Of a DNA stretch of 64,000 nucleotides, positions 17,392 to 27,002 are shown piece after piece. Under the pieces are notes generated by a model, which saw only the letters and a program-made list of their open reading frames with translations, did not search any database and had not been told where the DNA came from. This DNA comes from Clostridia bacterium (GTDB taxonomy: Bacteria > Bacillota > Clostridia > Lachnospirales > Lachnospiraceae), in NCBI GenBank assembly GCA_910574475.1, contig CAJTAT010000001.1, positions 62,001 through 126,000 of the forward strand. The letters are read 5' to 3'. Within the stretch, counting starts at the first letter, position 1. Each line of letters starts with the position of its first letter. The position numbers and the translations under genes are program-made.

Positions 17392-18535
17392 CTTCTTCTC
17401 CCATTACGATCTGTTCCCTTTGAACACCTAGGCTTATCAAATCTTTCCTTATCTCTCCCCTGATTTCTGGCTTTGCATTTGCCACCACTACTAAATCATA
17501 GGTTTCCTTTGCAATCATTTCTGGAGCTTTGACAGCAAGTCCTTGCTTTTGCAGGCTCAAATGGTTTCTGTCTGCCCATAACACCACATGACAATACTTT
17601 GTTTTCTTTATCTGCTGAGCATACAAAAGCCCTACACTTCCTGCCCCATAAAGAACCACATTGGAATCATGGGGAACTTTGGAAAAAGGAAAACAGTAGC
17701 GTTCTCTTATTTTGATTTCTTCTGGTATCCCCAGCCAAACCATCCTTCTCATATATTGATTTAATTGAGGAAGCATAACTGGATAATACTCTGACATTTG
17801 AAATTGTCTGTTCAGATGAAGATAGAGCCTGGAAACATTTTCATAAAATCTGTCCCCTTTCTGAGCACTCATAGAATTCTCATGTATCCGGTAGTGATAC
17901 AGACAGTCTTCAATCACTACTACTTTACTGGAAGAGAGTAGATAAGGATAGACAACTGCCACATCTTCTCCATCATAGATCTTTGTATCTATCAAACTGT
18001 AAAATTTTTGCAGCTTTCTTTTTCGGAACAGTTTATTACACAGATAGGGCAATACTCCAAACTGATAAAAGCCTTCATAGTGAAGCATCTTAGGAATAAA
18101 ATTAGCTGCTAATTCTTCCTTTTCGTAAACTCCTGCTGGAATCCTATTGATCTCATTAGCAGAAAAATCTTTCTGCTCATTCACGCATCCGCTGATCACT
18201 ATATCTGCCCCTATAGATTCCATACCGTTCACCAGGCGTTTCAGAAAGCACTTATCCACCCAGTCATCTGCGTCTACAAAAGAGAGGAATTCCCCTCTTG
18301 CCGCTTCTATGCCTGTGATTCTGGCACAAATCAAGCCTTCATTTTTTTTATGAATCACCTGAATTCTGTCATCCCTGGCTGCAAATTCATCACAGATGGC
18401 TCCTGAGAGATCCACAGAACCATCATCTACTAAGATTAATTCCCATTCTTTATAGACTTGGTCTAAGATGGAATGAATACATTCTTTGATATAAGATTCT
18501 GCATTGTAGATTGGTACAATTATGGATATCCTCAT
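17381..18535 (-). CDS. GT2 glycosyltransferase with C-terminal Rossmann-like module
   Basis: About 384 residues from the ATG at 18535, which has GGAGAG 9 bases upstream. The frame extends five codons further to an ATG without a good site. Motifs are ISIIVPIYN, DDGS (37-40), and DADD (88-91) followed by W, the classical GT2 metal site. The middle is shorter than in the sister proteins. The shared module starts near 291 (VVLYGAGSVGLLY, VLWADRN, LVVVANAKPE). It closely resembles the copies in the proteins at 5095 and 7375, suggesting recent module exchange or duplication. Substrate unknown. Confidence 0.88.
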   Translation of the reverse strand: MRISIIVPIYNAESYIKECIHSILDQVYKEWELILVDDGSVDLSGAICDEFAARDDRIQVIHKKNEGLICARITGIEAARGEFLSFVDADDWVDKCFLKRLVNGMESIGADIVISGCVNEQKDFSANEINRIPAGVYEKEELAANFIPKMLHYEGFYQFGVLPYLCNKLFRKRKLQKFYSLIDTKIYDGEDVAVVYPYLLSSSKVVVIEDCLYHYRIHENSMSAQKGDRFYENVSRLYLHLNRQFQMSEYYPVMLPQLNQYMRRMVWLGIPEEIKIRERYCFPFSKVPHDSNVVLYGAGSVGLLYAQQIKKTKYCHVVLWADRNHLSLQKQGLAVKAPEMIAKETYDLVVVANAKPEIRGEIRKDLISLGVQREQIVMGEEDGD

Positions 18536-18556
18536 CCTCTTTCTCTCCATGTTTAT

Positions 18557-19798
18557 CTATAGGTATTGCCACAATAATAGATCTCCAAAAATATCACTAA
18601 GCACTTCATAATTTGTATATCCATTCTGTTCCAGAGAAGTCACGATTTCAGCCGCAATTTTCTCCCCAACTGTCACCAGCACAAAGCGTTCTTTTTCCTT
18701 CCCATAAGATTGTAGTCGCCTTACAGGTATTCCGTTAATCCAGGACTCATTTCCTGTCAAATTTGACACGAAGATAAGGGTCACTTTTTTCAATAGATCT
18801 CTCTCTTTTAAGTAAGAAACAAAAGCCTTCGTAATCATTCCTGCCCCATATAAAGCAATTTCATCTTGTGTTTCTATTCTATGTAACAGCTCCTTTTCAT
18901 ATAGAGTGAAAGAAAATAGTATCAATCGAAGTGGTCGAATCACGTAATGGTAGTTCCCCAAGTAGTTTCTCACAATCTGATTTGTATTCATGAGTAATTC
19001 TAGGAGCTCCAGATCATTGGGAGAAATGTTTTCATATATAAGATAAGCCACTTCATATTCCAGACGTTCCAATGTATTCTGAAACAAAAGATCCAGCTTG
19101 TGCTCACTGGCAAATATCAAATTGTCTGTTATGCCTTTTATAAGATCACAAGCCTTCTGCATATTGAAACGTATATGAATATCCGACATTCTATAACAGT
19201 ACAGACAAGTATCTACTGCCACAAAGCAGTCTGCTGCATACATTGCCTTTACAAAAAATGGAGGATCCTGATATCTTCGATATGCAGGAAAGAAAATGTT
19301 ATTTTGAATCAACAATTCTCTTAGAAAGAGATAATTTTGGTAAAAATAATCCTCCTGATAATCCCTATAGAAAAGAACCTTATTTTTCATTTCTATTGGA
19401 TACAATTCCTTTCTTGTTTCGCCAGCTCCCTCTACATTCATTCTCATGCTGCAGCAAACCTGCATATTCTGTGTCTCACAGGCATCAAACATCATCTCCA
19501 GTGCATTTTCATCCACATAATAATCATCTGCATCTAAAAAAATAATGTATTTTCCCTTTGCCTGTCTTATCCCGGCATTACGTGCTGCCCCCGGGCCCTG
19601 ATTTTCCTGGCAAAGGAGCACAATCCTCTTATCCTTCCTAGCAAACTCCTGTAAAAGCTGTGCAGAGAAATCTGTAGAACCGTCATCGATACAGATCATT
19701 TCCAATTCCTTTAAGGACTGGGCAAGGACACTTTTTATGCATTGCTCCAAATAATCTTCACAATTATACACGGGAATTATAATTGATATCTTTACCAT
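18557..19798 (-). CDS. GT2 glycosyltransferase with divergent C-terminal module
   Basis: About 413 residues. The start ATG at 19798 is supported by GAGGGAAAG 3-6 bases upstream. The longer frame begins four codons earlier. The GT-A motifs are complete: ISIIIPVYN, DDGSTD (38-43) and DADD (89-92). The middle has more aromatic residues and Cys than its neighbours. The C-terminal module (from about 312; IALYGAGMITKAF) keeps the first part of the loop, but the acidic strand reads TLIFVSN, so the Asp usually found there is missing. It follows the WcbI-like gene after 13 bp. A cytosolic inverting or retaining transferase role is likely. The sugar is unknown. Confidence 0.88.
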   Translation of the reverse strand: MVKISIIIPVYNCEDYLEQCIKSVLAQSLKELEMICIDDGSTDFSAQLLQEFARKDKRIVLLCQENQGPGAARNAGIRQAKGKYIIFLDADDYYVDENALEMMFDACETQNMQVCCSMRMNVEGAGETRKELYPIEMKNKVLFYRDYQEDYFYQNYLFLRELLIQNNIFFPAYRRYQDPPFFVKAMYAADCFVAVDTCLYCYRMSDIHIRFNMQKACDLIKGITDNLIFASEHKLDLLFQNTLERLEYEVAYLIYENISPNDLELLELLMNTNQIVRNYLGNYHYVIRPLRLILFSFTLYEKELLHRIETQDEIALYGAGMITKAFVSYLKERDLLKKVTLIFVSNLTGNESWINGIPVRRLQSYGKEKERFVLVTVGEKIAAEIVTSLEQNGYTNYEVLSDIFGDLLLWQYL

Positions 19799-19811
19799 AC
19801 TTTCCCTCATT

Positions 19812-20915
19812 TCACACTCTATTCTGTACCCTGGACCACTTACATAGCTGGTGAATATATTCCTCTATATCCATGGCATATTGATTTAAGGAATAACATT
19901 TTTGTGTAACACGTATATATCTTTGCTTAAATTCCAGTTCCAGAGCATTTACCACATCTTCGTAAATAAACATTTCATGACTGTCAAGAAAATAAGGAAG
20001 ATCAAGGGGAATCTCCTCATCGTATCCCATATACTTTAAGATTCTGGCCGCAATCTCCTTCACAAGAAAATTTGAAATATGTACTCTCTCATAAAAAAGC
20101 TTTTTGCTTTTATAATTTGCAAAAATATAATCACTGATTTTGATATCCCATTCCTCTTCCCTTTTCAGCAATTTCTCTTGAAACTGTTCCCACTTGTTTA
20201 AAATTTCTTCTTTTTTATATACTCCGCCCTTTACCATGTAGCCTTTGATATCTTCTTCTGTCCTTCCTTCCCGGATCCATTTTCTTACATTTTCATCCTC
20301 ACCAGAACAAAAGTAAAATACTCCTCTCAGGCCTTTCCTGTTATCTAGCCTTTGCTGAGGGAAGAAACACTCTGGCATGCGATAAAGATTGGGAACAGAA
20401 ATCACCTGACAGCCCTTTGAAAGATATTTCATCATAGCTTCCGACGCACACTTTTCCCCAAATTTATTTTCCTTCCGAATGGATTGGTGAAGAAATAATT
20501 CACAGTAAGGCAAAACTCTCTCATAGTTCTCCAGCAGATCCATCTCCTGAATCCCTGGAAACGGATAAAATCCATAATCCTGTGCAAAGGCTTTTTTGTT
20601 TTCCAAATACGCTTTTACTGCATCAATATGACAATTCCCATATGCAATTGCCATCTTCTTTCCAAATATCTGATAGGGTATAAAATCTGCAAATTCAGAA
20701 TATCCCAGCCCCAATAATTGTTTTCGTATCTCAAAATACCTGTTACTTGTGACAATGATAAAAAGCTCTTTTCTGTATTCTGGCTTTTTGATCTCTCTGA
20801 AATGAAAAATGCCCTTCTTTTGATTGTCGAAAACAATATCAATCCTCTGGGTTTCCTCATACTCTGTCAGAAATTGTTCCCCCACAATCCCTGCACCAAA
20901 AATTGCATATTTCAT
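19812..20915 (-). CDS. WcbI-like polysaccharide biosynthesis protein with N-terminal Rossmann-like module
   Basis: 367 residues. The first 80 are the shared module in compact form (YAIFGAGIVGEQF, DIVFDN, FIIVTSN). The rest resembles the WcbI family, beginning AIAYGNCHIDAV (G93-N-C95-H96), where the Gly-Asn-Cys loop is the family signature. A helical C-terminal half follows (residues 230-360). WcbI is needed for capsule production in Burkholderia and binds a CoA-type cofactor, so an acyl-group decoration of the glycan is plausible but unproven. An 82-bp gap precedes the gene (20916-20997). I saw no convincing promoter or terminator in it. Confidence 0.78.
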   Translation of the reverse strand: MKYAIFGAGIVGEQFLTEYEETQRIDIVFDNQKKGIFHFREIKKPEYRKELFIIVTSNRYFEIRKQLLGLGYSEFADFIPYQIFGKKMAIAYGNCHIDAVKAYLENKKAFAQDYGFYPFPGIQEMDLLENYERVLPYCELFLHQSIRKENKFGEKCASEAMMKYLSKGCQVISVPNLYRMPECFFPQQRLDNRKGLRGVFYFCSGEDENVRKWIREGRTEEDIKGYMVKGGVYKKEEILNKWEQFQEKLLKREEEWDIKISDYIFANYKSKKLFYERVHISNFLVKEIAARILKYMGYDEEIPLDLPYFLDSHEMFIYEDVVNALELEFKQRYIRVTQKCYSLNQYAMDIEEYIHQLCKWSRVQNRV

Positions 20916-20997
20916 CTCTTTTTCTTAACACTCTCCATTCCTGTCTTTGCTGCGCTTTCCCTTCGATAAATGCTGTTAGGGGATATAGATGGGATGC

Positions 20998-21321
20998 TCA
21001 AAAATTATAAATAAATGTTGGAAGAACATATCCCTCTTCTGCTGTTTTTTCCTCTTCCTGTATCTCTGACTTGTTTTTAAAAGCAGCAATCGCACATGCT
21101 GTGTCAACTACAGAAGAATTTACCACGCACTTTCTTTTCAATAGCTCTTGCAGCTCAGGAATGTTCATAAAGCCAAATTCTTCTATCAAAGAGTCCCTTT
21201 CCATATCATAGGTATCAAAATAGGATGTACATTCTTTCTCAATAGCAGGAAACGAATCATGAACGTGAGCTTCCTTCAAATACTTCACGATTTTTTCTGC
21301 TTCTAAATTAGTCCAGCTCAT
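20998..21321 (-). CDS. Small hypothetical protein coupled to the carbamoyltransferase
   Basis: 107 residues, acidic and mostly helical, with a Tyr/Phe-rich end (YVLPTFIYNF). No family recognised. There is no signal peptide, membrane helix or metal motif. The ATG at 21321 lies 8 bases after GGAG and overlaps the last 14 bases of the carbamoyltransferase gene, implying translational coupling. The longer frame starts two codons earlier, too close to the site. A partner or stabiliser of the carbamoyltransferase, or a small regulator of the cluster, would fit the position, but nothing in the sequence proves it. Confidence 0.65.
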   Translation of the reverse strand: MSWTNLEAEKIVKYLKEAHVHDSFPAIEKECTSYFDTYDMERDSLIEEFGFMNIPELQELLKRKCVVNSSVVDTACAIAAFKNKSEIQEEEKTAEEGYVLPTFIYNF

Positions 21322-23134
21322 ATACATCTCTCCTCTTATATGCTTTCGGTTGTTTTTCTTTATACAAAATAAAATTATTCAGCACCAATACATCAATTTC
21401 CGTATTCATAAAACAATAATACGCATCCTTTGGTGTACACACGATTGGCTCTCCTCTGACATTAAAGGATGTATTAATTAACATGCCACACCCGGTCTTC
21501 TTTTCAAATTGCTTGATAATATCATAGAAAACAGGATTGCTTTCCCTGGTAACTGTCTGAATCCGAGCGCTATAATCTACATGTGTAATCGCCGGAAATG
21601 CAGAACGTTTTCGCTTGATAATTTCTGTCAAATCATTTTTATGATTCAAATATTTCGTCAGATCAAAATCTATATCTGCCTTTTCCCTGACAAATCCACA
21701 AAATAACATATAGGGACTTTCCATATCTAAGTCAAAATACTCGCTACACTTTTCTTCCAATACAGCAGGTGCAAAGGGGCGAAAAGATTCCCGATACTTA
21801 ATACTTAAATTAAGCCTTGACTGCATTATCTCTGATCTTGGATCTGCAATGATACTCCGATTTCCCAATGCCCGCGGTCCAAATTCCATTCGCCCTTCGA
21901 ACAATCCAATGATTTTCTGTTGAGCAATTAAGTCTGCTATTGTATCATAAAATTCTTCTCCATATTCATATTTATCAAAGGGTATGCCATTCGCTTCTAA
22001 ATAATGGAGAATCTCTTCTTCTGTATATGCCGGTCCTAAATAGCTCCCCTTCTGAGTCTCCTTTTCTGCTACTCTTCTATTTTTACATTTGCTATAATAA
22101 AAGAGTAACGCTGCCCCAAGAGCTCCTCCGGCATCGCCGGCAGCAGGCTGAACCCATATATTTTTAAATATTTTCTCTCGATTTAGTACGCCATTTGCAA
22201 CACAATTCAGCGCAACGCCTCCTGCTAAAACTAAATTTTCAACTCCACCTGACAAAGCCTTTGCAGTCCTGGCCAGCTTCACAATCACCTCTTCTACTAC
22301 TTTCTGAACGGATGCTGCCAGATCCATTTCCCGTTTTGTTATTTTCTGTTCTGGTTCTCTCCTGCTTCCTCCAAAAAGCATTTCAAATTTCTTATTTGTC
22401 ATGCTTCTTCCATTTTGAAAATCAAAATAATCCAAATTCAGCCGAAAAGAGCCATCCTCCTTCACATCAATAAGCTTATTTTTTATCACATCATAATAAA
22501 CAGGTTCCCCATAGGGTGCCAAGCCCATTAGCTTATAGTCACCATAATTGACTCTAAATCCACAAAAATAGGTAAACGCACTGTAAAGCAATCCGATAGA
22601 ATGTGGATAATCTATTTTTTTCAGAATGGTGATCTCATTTTCTTTTCCAACCCCTATTGTGGTGGTATTCCACTCTCCGACGCCATCTACCGTTATAATC
22701 ATTGCACTTTCATATGGTGACGGATAAAATGCAGATGCCGCATGGGCCATGTGATGCTTGGTGATAAATAATTTCCTCGCTTTTCCAAGACCTCCTATGG
22801 CCTGCTCCAATTTTTTTGCAATCCAAAGCTTATCCTGAAACATACTGTCATAGGAGAGCTCCAATAAGTCCTTCTGGTTATCACCTATAACTGCCAAATT
22901 CGCCAAAAACCGATCCAACGTCAAGATTGGATCATCATAATATACGACTGCATCTATATTTTCTGCTTCTATATGAGCAAAATCCATACAGTAATGAATT
23001 GCGTTTCGGGGAATTGATTTATCATGCTTAGCTCTGGTAAAACGTTCCTCCTGTGCAGCTGCAATGATTTCTCCATCTTTTATCAGAGCCGCTGCTGAAT
23101 CATGGTATAATGCAGAAATACCTAATATATACAT
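21308..23134 (-). CDS. NodU/CmcH-family carbamoyltransferase
   Basis: 608 residues, the normal size for the family. The N-terminal Carbam_trans_N domain begins ILGISALYHDSAAALIKDG. It contains EERFTRAKHD, the HHMAHAASAF metal-site histidines near 125-135 and the TVDGVGE strand. The C-terminal domain shows LAGGVALNC, FEGRMEFGPRALGNRSI and CGMLINTSFN. The family moves a carbamoyl group from carbamoyl phosphate to a hydroxyl, through carbamoyl adenylate. In this setting the acceptor is probably a sugar of the glycan. The gene starts 13 bp after the SGNH hydrolase and overlaps the small downstream gene. Family confidence is high. The acceptor is inferred. Confidence 0.93.
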   Translation of the reverse strand: MYILGISALYHDSAAALIKDGEIIAAAQEERFTRAKHDKSIPRNAIHYCMDFAHIEAENIDAVVYYDDPILTLDRFLANLAVIGDNQKDLLELSYDSMFQDKLWIAKKLEQAIGGLGKARKLFITKHHMAHAASAFYPSPYESAMIITVDGVGEWNTTTIGVGKENEITILKKIDYPHSIGLLYSAFTYFCGFRVNYGDYKLMGLAPYGEPVYYDVIKNKLIDVKEDGSFRLNLDYFDFQNGRSMTNKKFEMLFGGSRREPEQKITKREMDLAASVQKVVEEVIVKLARTAKALSGGVENLVLAGGVALNCVANGVLNREKIFKNIWVQPAAGDAGGALGAALLFYYSKCKNRRVAEKETQKGSYLGPAYTEEEILHYLEANGIPFDKYEYGEEFYDTIADLIAQQKIIGLFEGRMEFGPRALGNRSIIADPRSEIMQSRLNLSIKYRESFRPFAPAVLEEKCSEYFDLDMESPYMLFCGFVREKADIDFDLTKYLNHKNDLTEIIKRKRSAFPAITHVDYSARIQTVTRESNPVFYDIIKQFEKKTGCGMLINTSFNVRGEPIVCTPKDAYYCFMNTEIDVLVLNNFILYKEKQPKAYKRRDVYELD

Positions 23135-23146
23135 GTTTCTTTCCTC

Positions 23147-24673
23147 CTATGAAAAGCTTTGTAGTTTTACTATCCCTTTTGTCGTCAGATATTCATACAT
23201 ATATTGTGCAATGATTTCATTTCCTTCCTCTGTAACATGGCATCTGTCAAAATACACATCGCCCCTTTCATCAAACAATGGGGTAATATCCTCCAGGTAC
23301 GCTTCTCCCAGCTGCCTTGCGTGAGTATAAAATTCGTCCATCTTACTTATGTATTCTTCTGTAATTCTTTCTTCATTCTCAGCCACCTCACGCTCCTGCG
23401 TGCTGAACCTTTCTCTTTTCAAGGTTAGATGAGGCTGTAAAAATGCACGATATACAATTCCAAATTCACAGCAAATGCGGTTCATCATTCTAATGTTATC
23501 CGTAAATTGGCACCATGATGGGTGGTTGTGCTCTACCCCTAATGTATATTCTGCCTGACGCATCTTGAGTTTCAGAGAAATGTCGTTTTCCTTAAATCTG
23601 GACTGACTGGAAATATGATCAAATAACTCTTTTTGATATAAGCTCACAAATGGATGCCCCTCAACACTGCGCAGCAAGTCATTCACTCCCGTGTAATCAA
23701 TTACAATATCGGGCCTCATAGGTATCACATCCCTGATTAGCTTTATCAGCTCCTGGGAAGAAGAATAGCCCCCGCATCCTCCATTGATTATTTTGACCGA
23801 ATATCCATTCTGTTTGAATTTTTCATACAATAATTCTCCCCAAGATTTAAATGGAAATAAAGTTCCGTCTGTAGTAGATCCTCCCAATAAAACGATCTTA
23901 TAACCATTATCCTCCCCTATCTGTGTAAAACCAGGCATAGCGTCTGGCTTTCCCTCACTGTAAAAATTATAGCCTAACTGAATATCCAGAATATAAGCTC
24001 TGGGGATATTCTTCGTATACTTATCATAAATGCTGTAATCACGATTCAGTATCAATCCCATGTCATCCAACACGTTAAGAGCCTTCGTTTTATCCGACGT
24101 TACAATGATTTTAAAATCATCCTTCTTTTCATAAAGCACATCGTAAACAGGCTTTACCAAGCTCCCCATCCACTCATATTCTGTCTCGATGTCATCTATG
24201 AAATATGCAATTTCTATATCCAGCAAATTTAATAATTGTTTTAACGCCTGTATGTCCTGCTTTTTGGCGTCCCCATATATCACCAGCTTTTTATCGTAGG
24301 AATCCAAAATAATGGAATAAATATAGTTCCTATGAATACGAATTGGCTCCGCACTCTTTCCAATATCCTGCCATGTCAGATAGTTTTTGATCGATTGTTC
24401 TTGAAGCCAGCTTATTATTTCCTGTATGTAAGCTGCTTTTTCAACTGCAATTATAAGATTATACTCTTGCATTTCCTCCAATAGTTTTTCTGGAGCTATC
24501 ACCTGCTTATTATACAGGCGCTGCTTTTGCTTTTTTACATCAGAATCGCAAAAGCAGTCAATACGAATCCCGAATGTGGCCAGAGAAAACAGCATCTCTA
24601 TCCCCTTTTCACCAGCTCCCCATAGTACATTTTTCTTCCCATTGCATAAAAGGGTCTCTGTTTCAATTCTCAT
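23147..24673 (-). CDS. SGNH/GDSL hydrolase with two N-terminal Rossmann-like modules
   Basis: 508 residues. Module 1 (14-100) opens NVLWGAGEKGIEM and has the FCDSD strand. Module 2 (130-215) is a degenerate copy (LVIYGDAKKQ, FIDD). The SGNH domain follows with block I VLLGGSTTDG (nucleophile Ser266), block II INGGCGGYSS (Gly), block III GVND (Asn331) and the C-terminal D476-x-x-H479. Such domains add or remove acyl groups on glycans, or hydrolyse esters. No signal peptide is present, so it acts in the cytosol. The ATG at 24673 has AAGGAG 11 bases upstream. The longest frame (24730) overlaps the upstream gene. It may work with the WcbI-like protein on O-acyl decoration; that is inference. Confidence 0.86.
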   Translation of the reverse strand: MRIETETLLCNGKKNVLWGAGEKGIEMLFSLATFGIRIDCFCDSDVKKQKQRLYNKQVIAPEKLLEEMQEYNLIIAVEKAAYIQEIISWLQEQSIKNYLTWQDIGKSAEPIRIHRNYIYSIILDSYDKKLVIYGDAKKQDIQALKQLLNLLDIEIAYFIDDIETEYEWMGSLVKPVYDVLYEKKDDFKIIVTSDKTKALNVLDDMGLILNRDYSIYDKYTKNIPRAYILDIQLGYNFYSEGKPDAMPGFTQIGEDNGYKIVLLGGSTTDGTLFPFKSWGELLYEKFKQNGYSVKIINGGCGGYSSSQELIKLIRDVIPMRPDIVIDYTGVNDLLRSVEGHPFVSLYQKELFDHISSQSRFKENDISLKLKMRQAEYTLGVEHNHPSWCQFTDNIRMMNRICCEFGIVYRAFLQPHLTLKRERFSTQEREVAENEERITEEYISKMDEFYTHARQLGEAYLEDITPLFDERGDVYFDRCHVTEEGNEIIAQYMYEYLTTKGIVKLQSFS

Positions 24674-24707
24674 ACTTATCCTACTCCTTCTTTTTTCTTT
24701 GCATTTC

Positions 24708-25829
24708 TTAATTCCAAGCCTCCAGCTCATTCCAAATGCTTTCTGCCACCTCTCTTTTTCCCTTATTCATAGAAGCGATTCTGTGGCTGCTCTGCAAAAT
24801 CAAATCTTGCAGTCCTACATCTGAGTCCTCATTTAATAAAACCTTTTCCCCTTTTAAACAGTTTTCTTTATAATTCTTACACTTTAGCCGAAGTCTCTTT
24901 GTTTCTAATGTGTCTTTATGAAGAATCAACAATTCCCGAATTCCATGCTGAAATAAAAAAATAGAGTCGCCAGCTTCGCAACAGTTGATAATATTGCTGT
25001 CTAAATCCTGACGATCCGTTTTTGTATCATGTATAGCAAAAGCTGGCAACTTTACAACGGATACCTTAAAATTATGTTTCTGAATCAAAATCACCTGGTT
25101 CCCATATCTTGGAGGAATCAGGATATATTTGCTTGTATTGTAAATCCAGGCGTTTATCTGTTCATCAAAAACCTCCATACTTTCTTTTCCCACGCAAGTA
25201 ATAATGCCACTGTTTTGCTGTGTCAGCCAGATATGTTCTCCGTCAAAGCAAATGCCAGACAATAAAAGTGCTTGATTTTCACTTTGAAACCACTGAATGG
25301 CTCCCTCTGACAATCCGTATCTCCCATACCAGGAAGTCCCCTGTATCACAAACCAGACAGCCCCTTCATAAAGGCTGGAAAATCCGATTCTCTGCTTTTG
25401 AACGCCTATTTTTTCGTTTACAGGTACTTTCTGCAAAGATTTATGTACATATTCTTGCGTGCTTGTATCAAAGCAAATCATTTCATTCTCCAGGGATTCC
25501 GGCCAAAAATATATGGTATTTTTCCAGCTAACAGCCATATAGGTCTCCGAGCTGCCTCTCCTGAAGGGCTCCCGCAAAGAAAAAATGGATTGATCAAAAA
25601 TGAGTACCTTCGCTGAATCTCCTGTTGTTAAAAAGAATTTATCCTGAATCAGAAAAATTTTCCGAACATGAAACTTCTCCTTTGCTCCATAAAGCGCTAC
25701 AAGTTCCATTTCATAATTATCCATGTTCATTTTGCATAAGGCCTGGACGCGATTGTCAAAAAACCACATATACCTGTCTTTCAATACTGCATCCAAAAAG
25801 CAAGCGTTTATGTAATCCAATGCTGTCAC
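24708..25829 (-). CDS. Third cytosolic beta-propeller-like protein
   Basis: 373 residues starting at a GTG 6 bp after the stop of the radical SAM gene. The ribosome-binding site is weak, suggesting translational coupling. Repeated strands carry an aromatic pair (TIYFWPE, AVWFVIQ, HIWLTQQ, YILIPPR, SIFLFQH), each followed by a short strand and turn, spaced 45-60 residues. This is consistent with a beta-propeller over residues 10-310. The last 60 residues are charged and helical. There is no signal peptide. It lies between a radical SAM gene and the SGNH gene, far from the two other propeller-like genes at the left end. Function unknown. Confidence 0.65.
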   Translation of the reverse strand: MTALDYINACFLDAVLKDRYMWFFDNRVQALCKMNMDNYEMELVALYGAKEKFHVRKIFLIQDKFFLTTGDSAKVLIFDQSIFSLREPFRRGSSETYMAVSWKNTIYFWPESLENEMICFDTSTQEYVHKSLQKVPVNEKIGVQKQRIGFSSLYEGAVWFVIQGTSWYGRYGLSEGAIQWFQSENQALLLSGICFDGEHIWLTQQNSGIITCVGKESMEVFDEQINAWIYNTSKYILIPPRYGNQVILIQKHNFKVSVVKLPAFAIHDTKTDRQDLDSNIINCCEAGDSIFLFQHGIRELLILHKDTLETKRLRLKCKNYKENCLKGEKVLLNEDSDVGLQDLILQSSHRIASMNKGKREVAESIWNELEAWN

Positions 25830-25835
25830 CTACTC

Positions 25836-27002
25836 TCAAAACCATTCCTTAAAGCTTTTTGTCGACACTCCCCACTCCTGCTGTTCGGGCTTTACTTTTA
25901 GATTGCAGTATCTGCAAAAAGGAATTGGCGTCACCAAAAACTTTGTTATTTCTTCAAAGCTTTTGGCTTTATAAATATCAATAGAATCCTGATCCGAAAG
26001 CTCCATATCCAAATCAAAATAATCTTTTGCCAAATGTGCATGAGCTGCCATCGGGCAAGTAAACAGTCGGCCATGCTTTAAAGTGATACATTTATTACTC
26101 CTGGTACAGTGCATATAATTCCACTCTATAGGCTGGGCTCCCTGAAGATCAAAGGGGTATTTAATTAGCATTTTTTCTCCTGCCCCTGTATCATTGTGAT
26201 ATTCAATATGGAGCTTATATGTGTTTGCTATTTTTTCCAATAAATCATAATCTACATTGACAGGATATTTGGTACAGTTCACAGAAATCTTGTTCTCAAC
26301 ACAGGATTCCCAGAAGTCTTCCCCCATTCTTTTTAGCAATACACCATTTGTCAATAGCCCCACTTCACAGTTTTTAAAATATTTTCTTGTGGCCAAAAAG
26401 AAGGCTGTCACCTGAGGGTGGAGAAGGGGCTCTCCTCCCAGGAGAGTAATATGTGAAATCTTTTCTCTACACAGCCTGGAGAGCTGTTCTAGATCCCTTT
26501 CATATTCCTCTACGGACAAAAAGTTTTCTTCTGATAGAGGAGAAAAATGATAACAGCCTTTACAATTCAAATTACAATGGTCTGTAATATGTACTTCAAA
26601 ATTCAACAGCTTTAACGGTTCCAACCGCTTTGTATTTAGTTCTGATTGCATGTATCTCAAAAACTCATTTAATACCAAATAGATTTTTGTAAATCCCAAC
26701 TCTAAAGCTTGCTGCAGTAACTCCTCCTGCTTCTGCTCCGAGACTGCAATAATTAAAAGCGATTGTCTTCTTTCCTTTGCTACTTTATGGATAGGCACAA
26801 GTTTTCTACCATCTACCTCTTCACAGTCCATATGTTTTCTTGAACTTACAGTAAAACATACAATCTCTATTCCATATTTTTCTTTTAAATACTGGCACAT
26901 GGTTTTTCCATACCCGCCAGCGCCATATATCACAATTCCTTTTGATGCTTCTTTCCTTATTTCTTCTACAATGGTATCCGAATCTATTCTTTTTAACATC
27001 AT
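25836..27002 (-). CDS. Radical SAM protein with N-terminal Rossmann-like module
   Basis: 388 residues. The shared module occupies about 20-112 (IVIYGAGGYGKTM, VCFTVSS, LLIIAVSEQ). The radical SAM core follows, with the [4Fe-4S] motif C143-x3-C147-x2-C150 and the GGEP motif at 189-192. The C-terminal third has further Cys residues (CTRSNKC, FTCPM and a late FCRYC) suggestive of a SPASM/twitch-type auxiliary cluster. It forms a pair with the adjacent, related protein, overlapping it by 4 bp. Radical SAM enzymes in glycan loci can act as sugar dehydratases, epimerases or peptide maturases. Which applies here cannot be read. Cytosolic. Confidence 0.87.
   Translation of the reverse strand: MMLKRIDSDTIVEEIRKEASKGIVIYGAGGYGKTMCQYLKEKYGIEIVCFTVSSRKHMDCEEVDGRKLVPIHKVAKERRQSLLIIAVSEQKQEELLQQALELGFTKIYLVLNEFLRYMQSELNTKRLEPLKLLNFEVHITDHCNLNCKGCYHFSPLSEENFLSVEEYERDLEQLSRLCREKISHITLLGGEPLLHPQVTAFFLATRKYFKNCEVGLLTNGVLLKRMGEDFWESCVENKISVNCTKYPVNVDYDLLEKIANTYKLHIEYHNDTGAGEKMLIKYPFDLQGAQPIEWNYMHCTRSNKCITLKHGRLFTCPMAAHAHLAKDYFDLDMELSDQDSIDIYKAKSFEEITKFLVTPIPFCRYCNLKVKPEQQEWGVSTKSFKEWF

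Noticed and set aside
20916-20997. Promoter in the 82-bp gap upstream of the WcbI-like gene
   Set aside because: No -10/-35 pair of acceptable quality and no terminator; the genes are probably co-transcribed.
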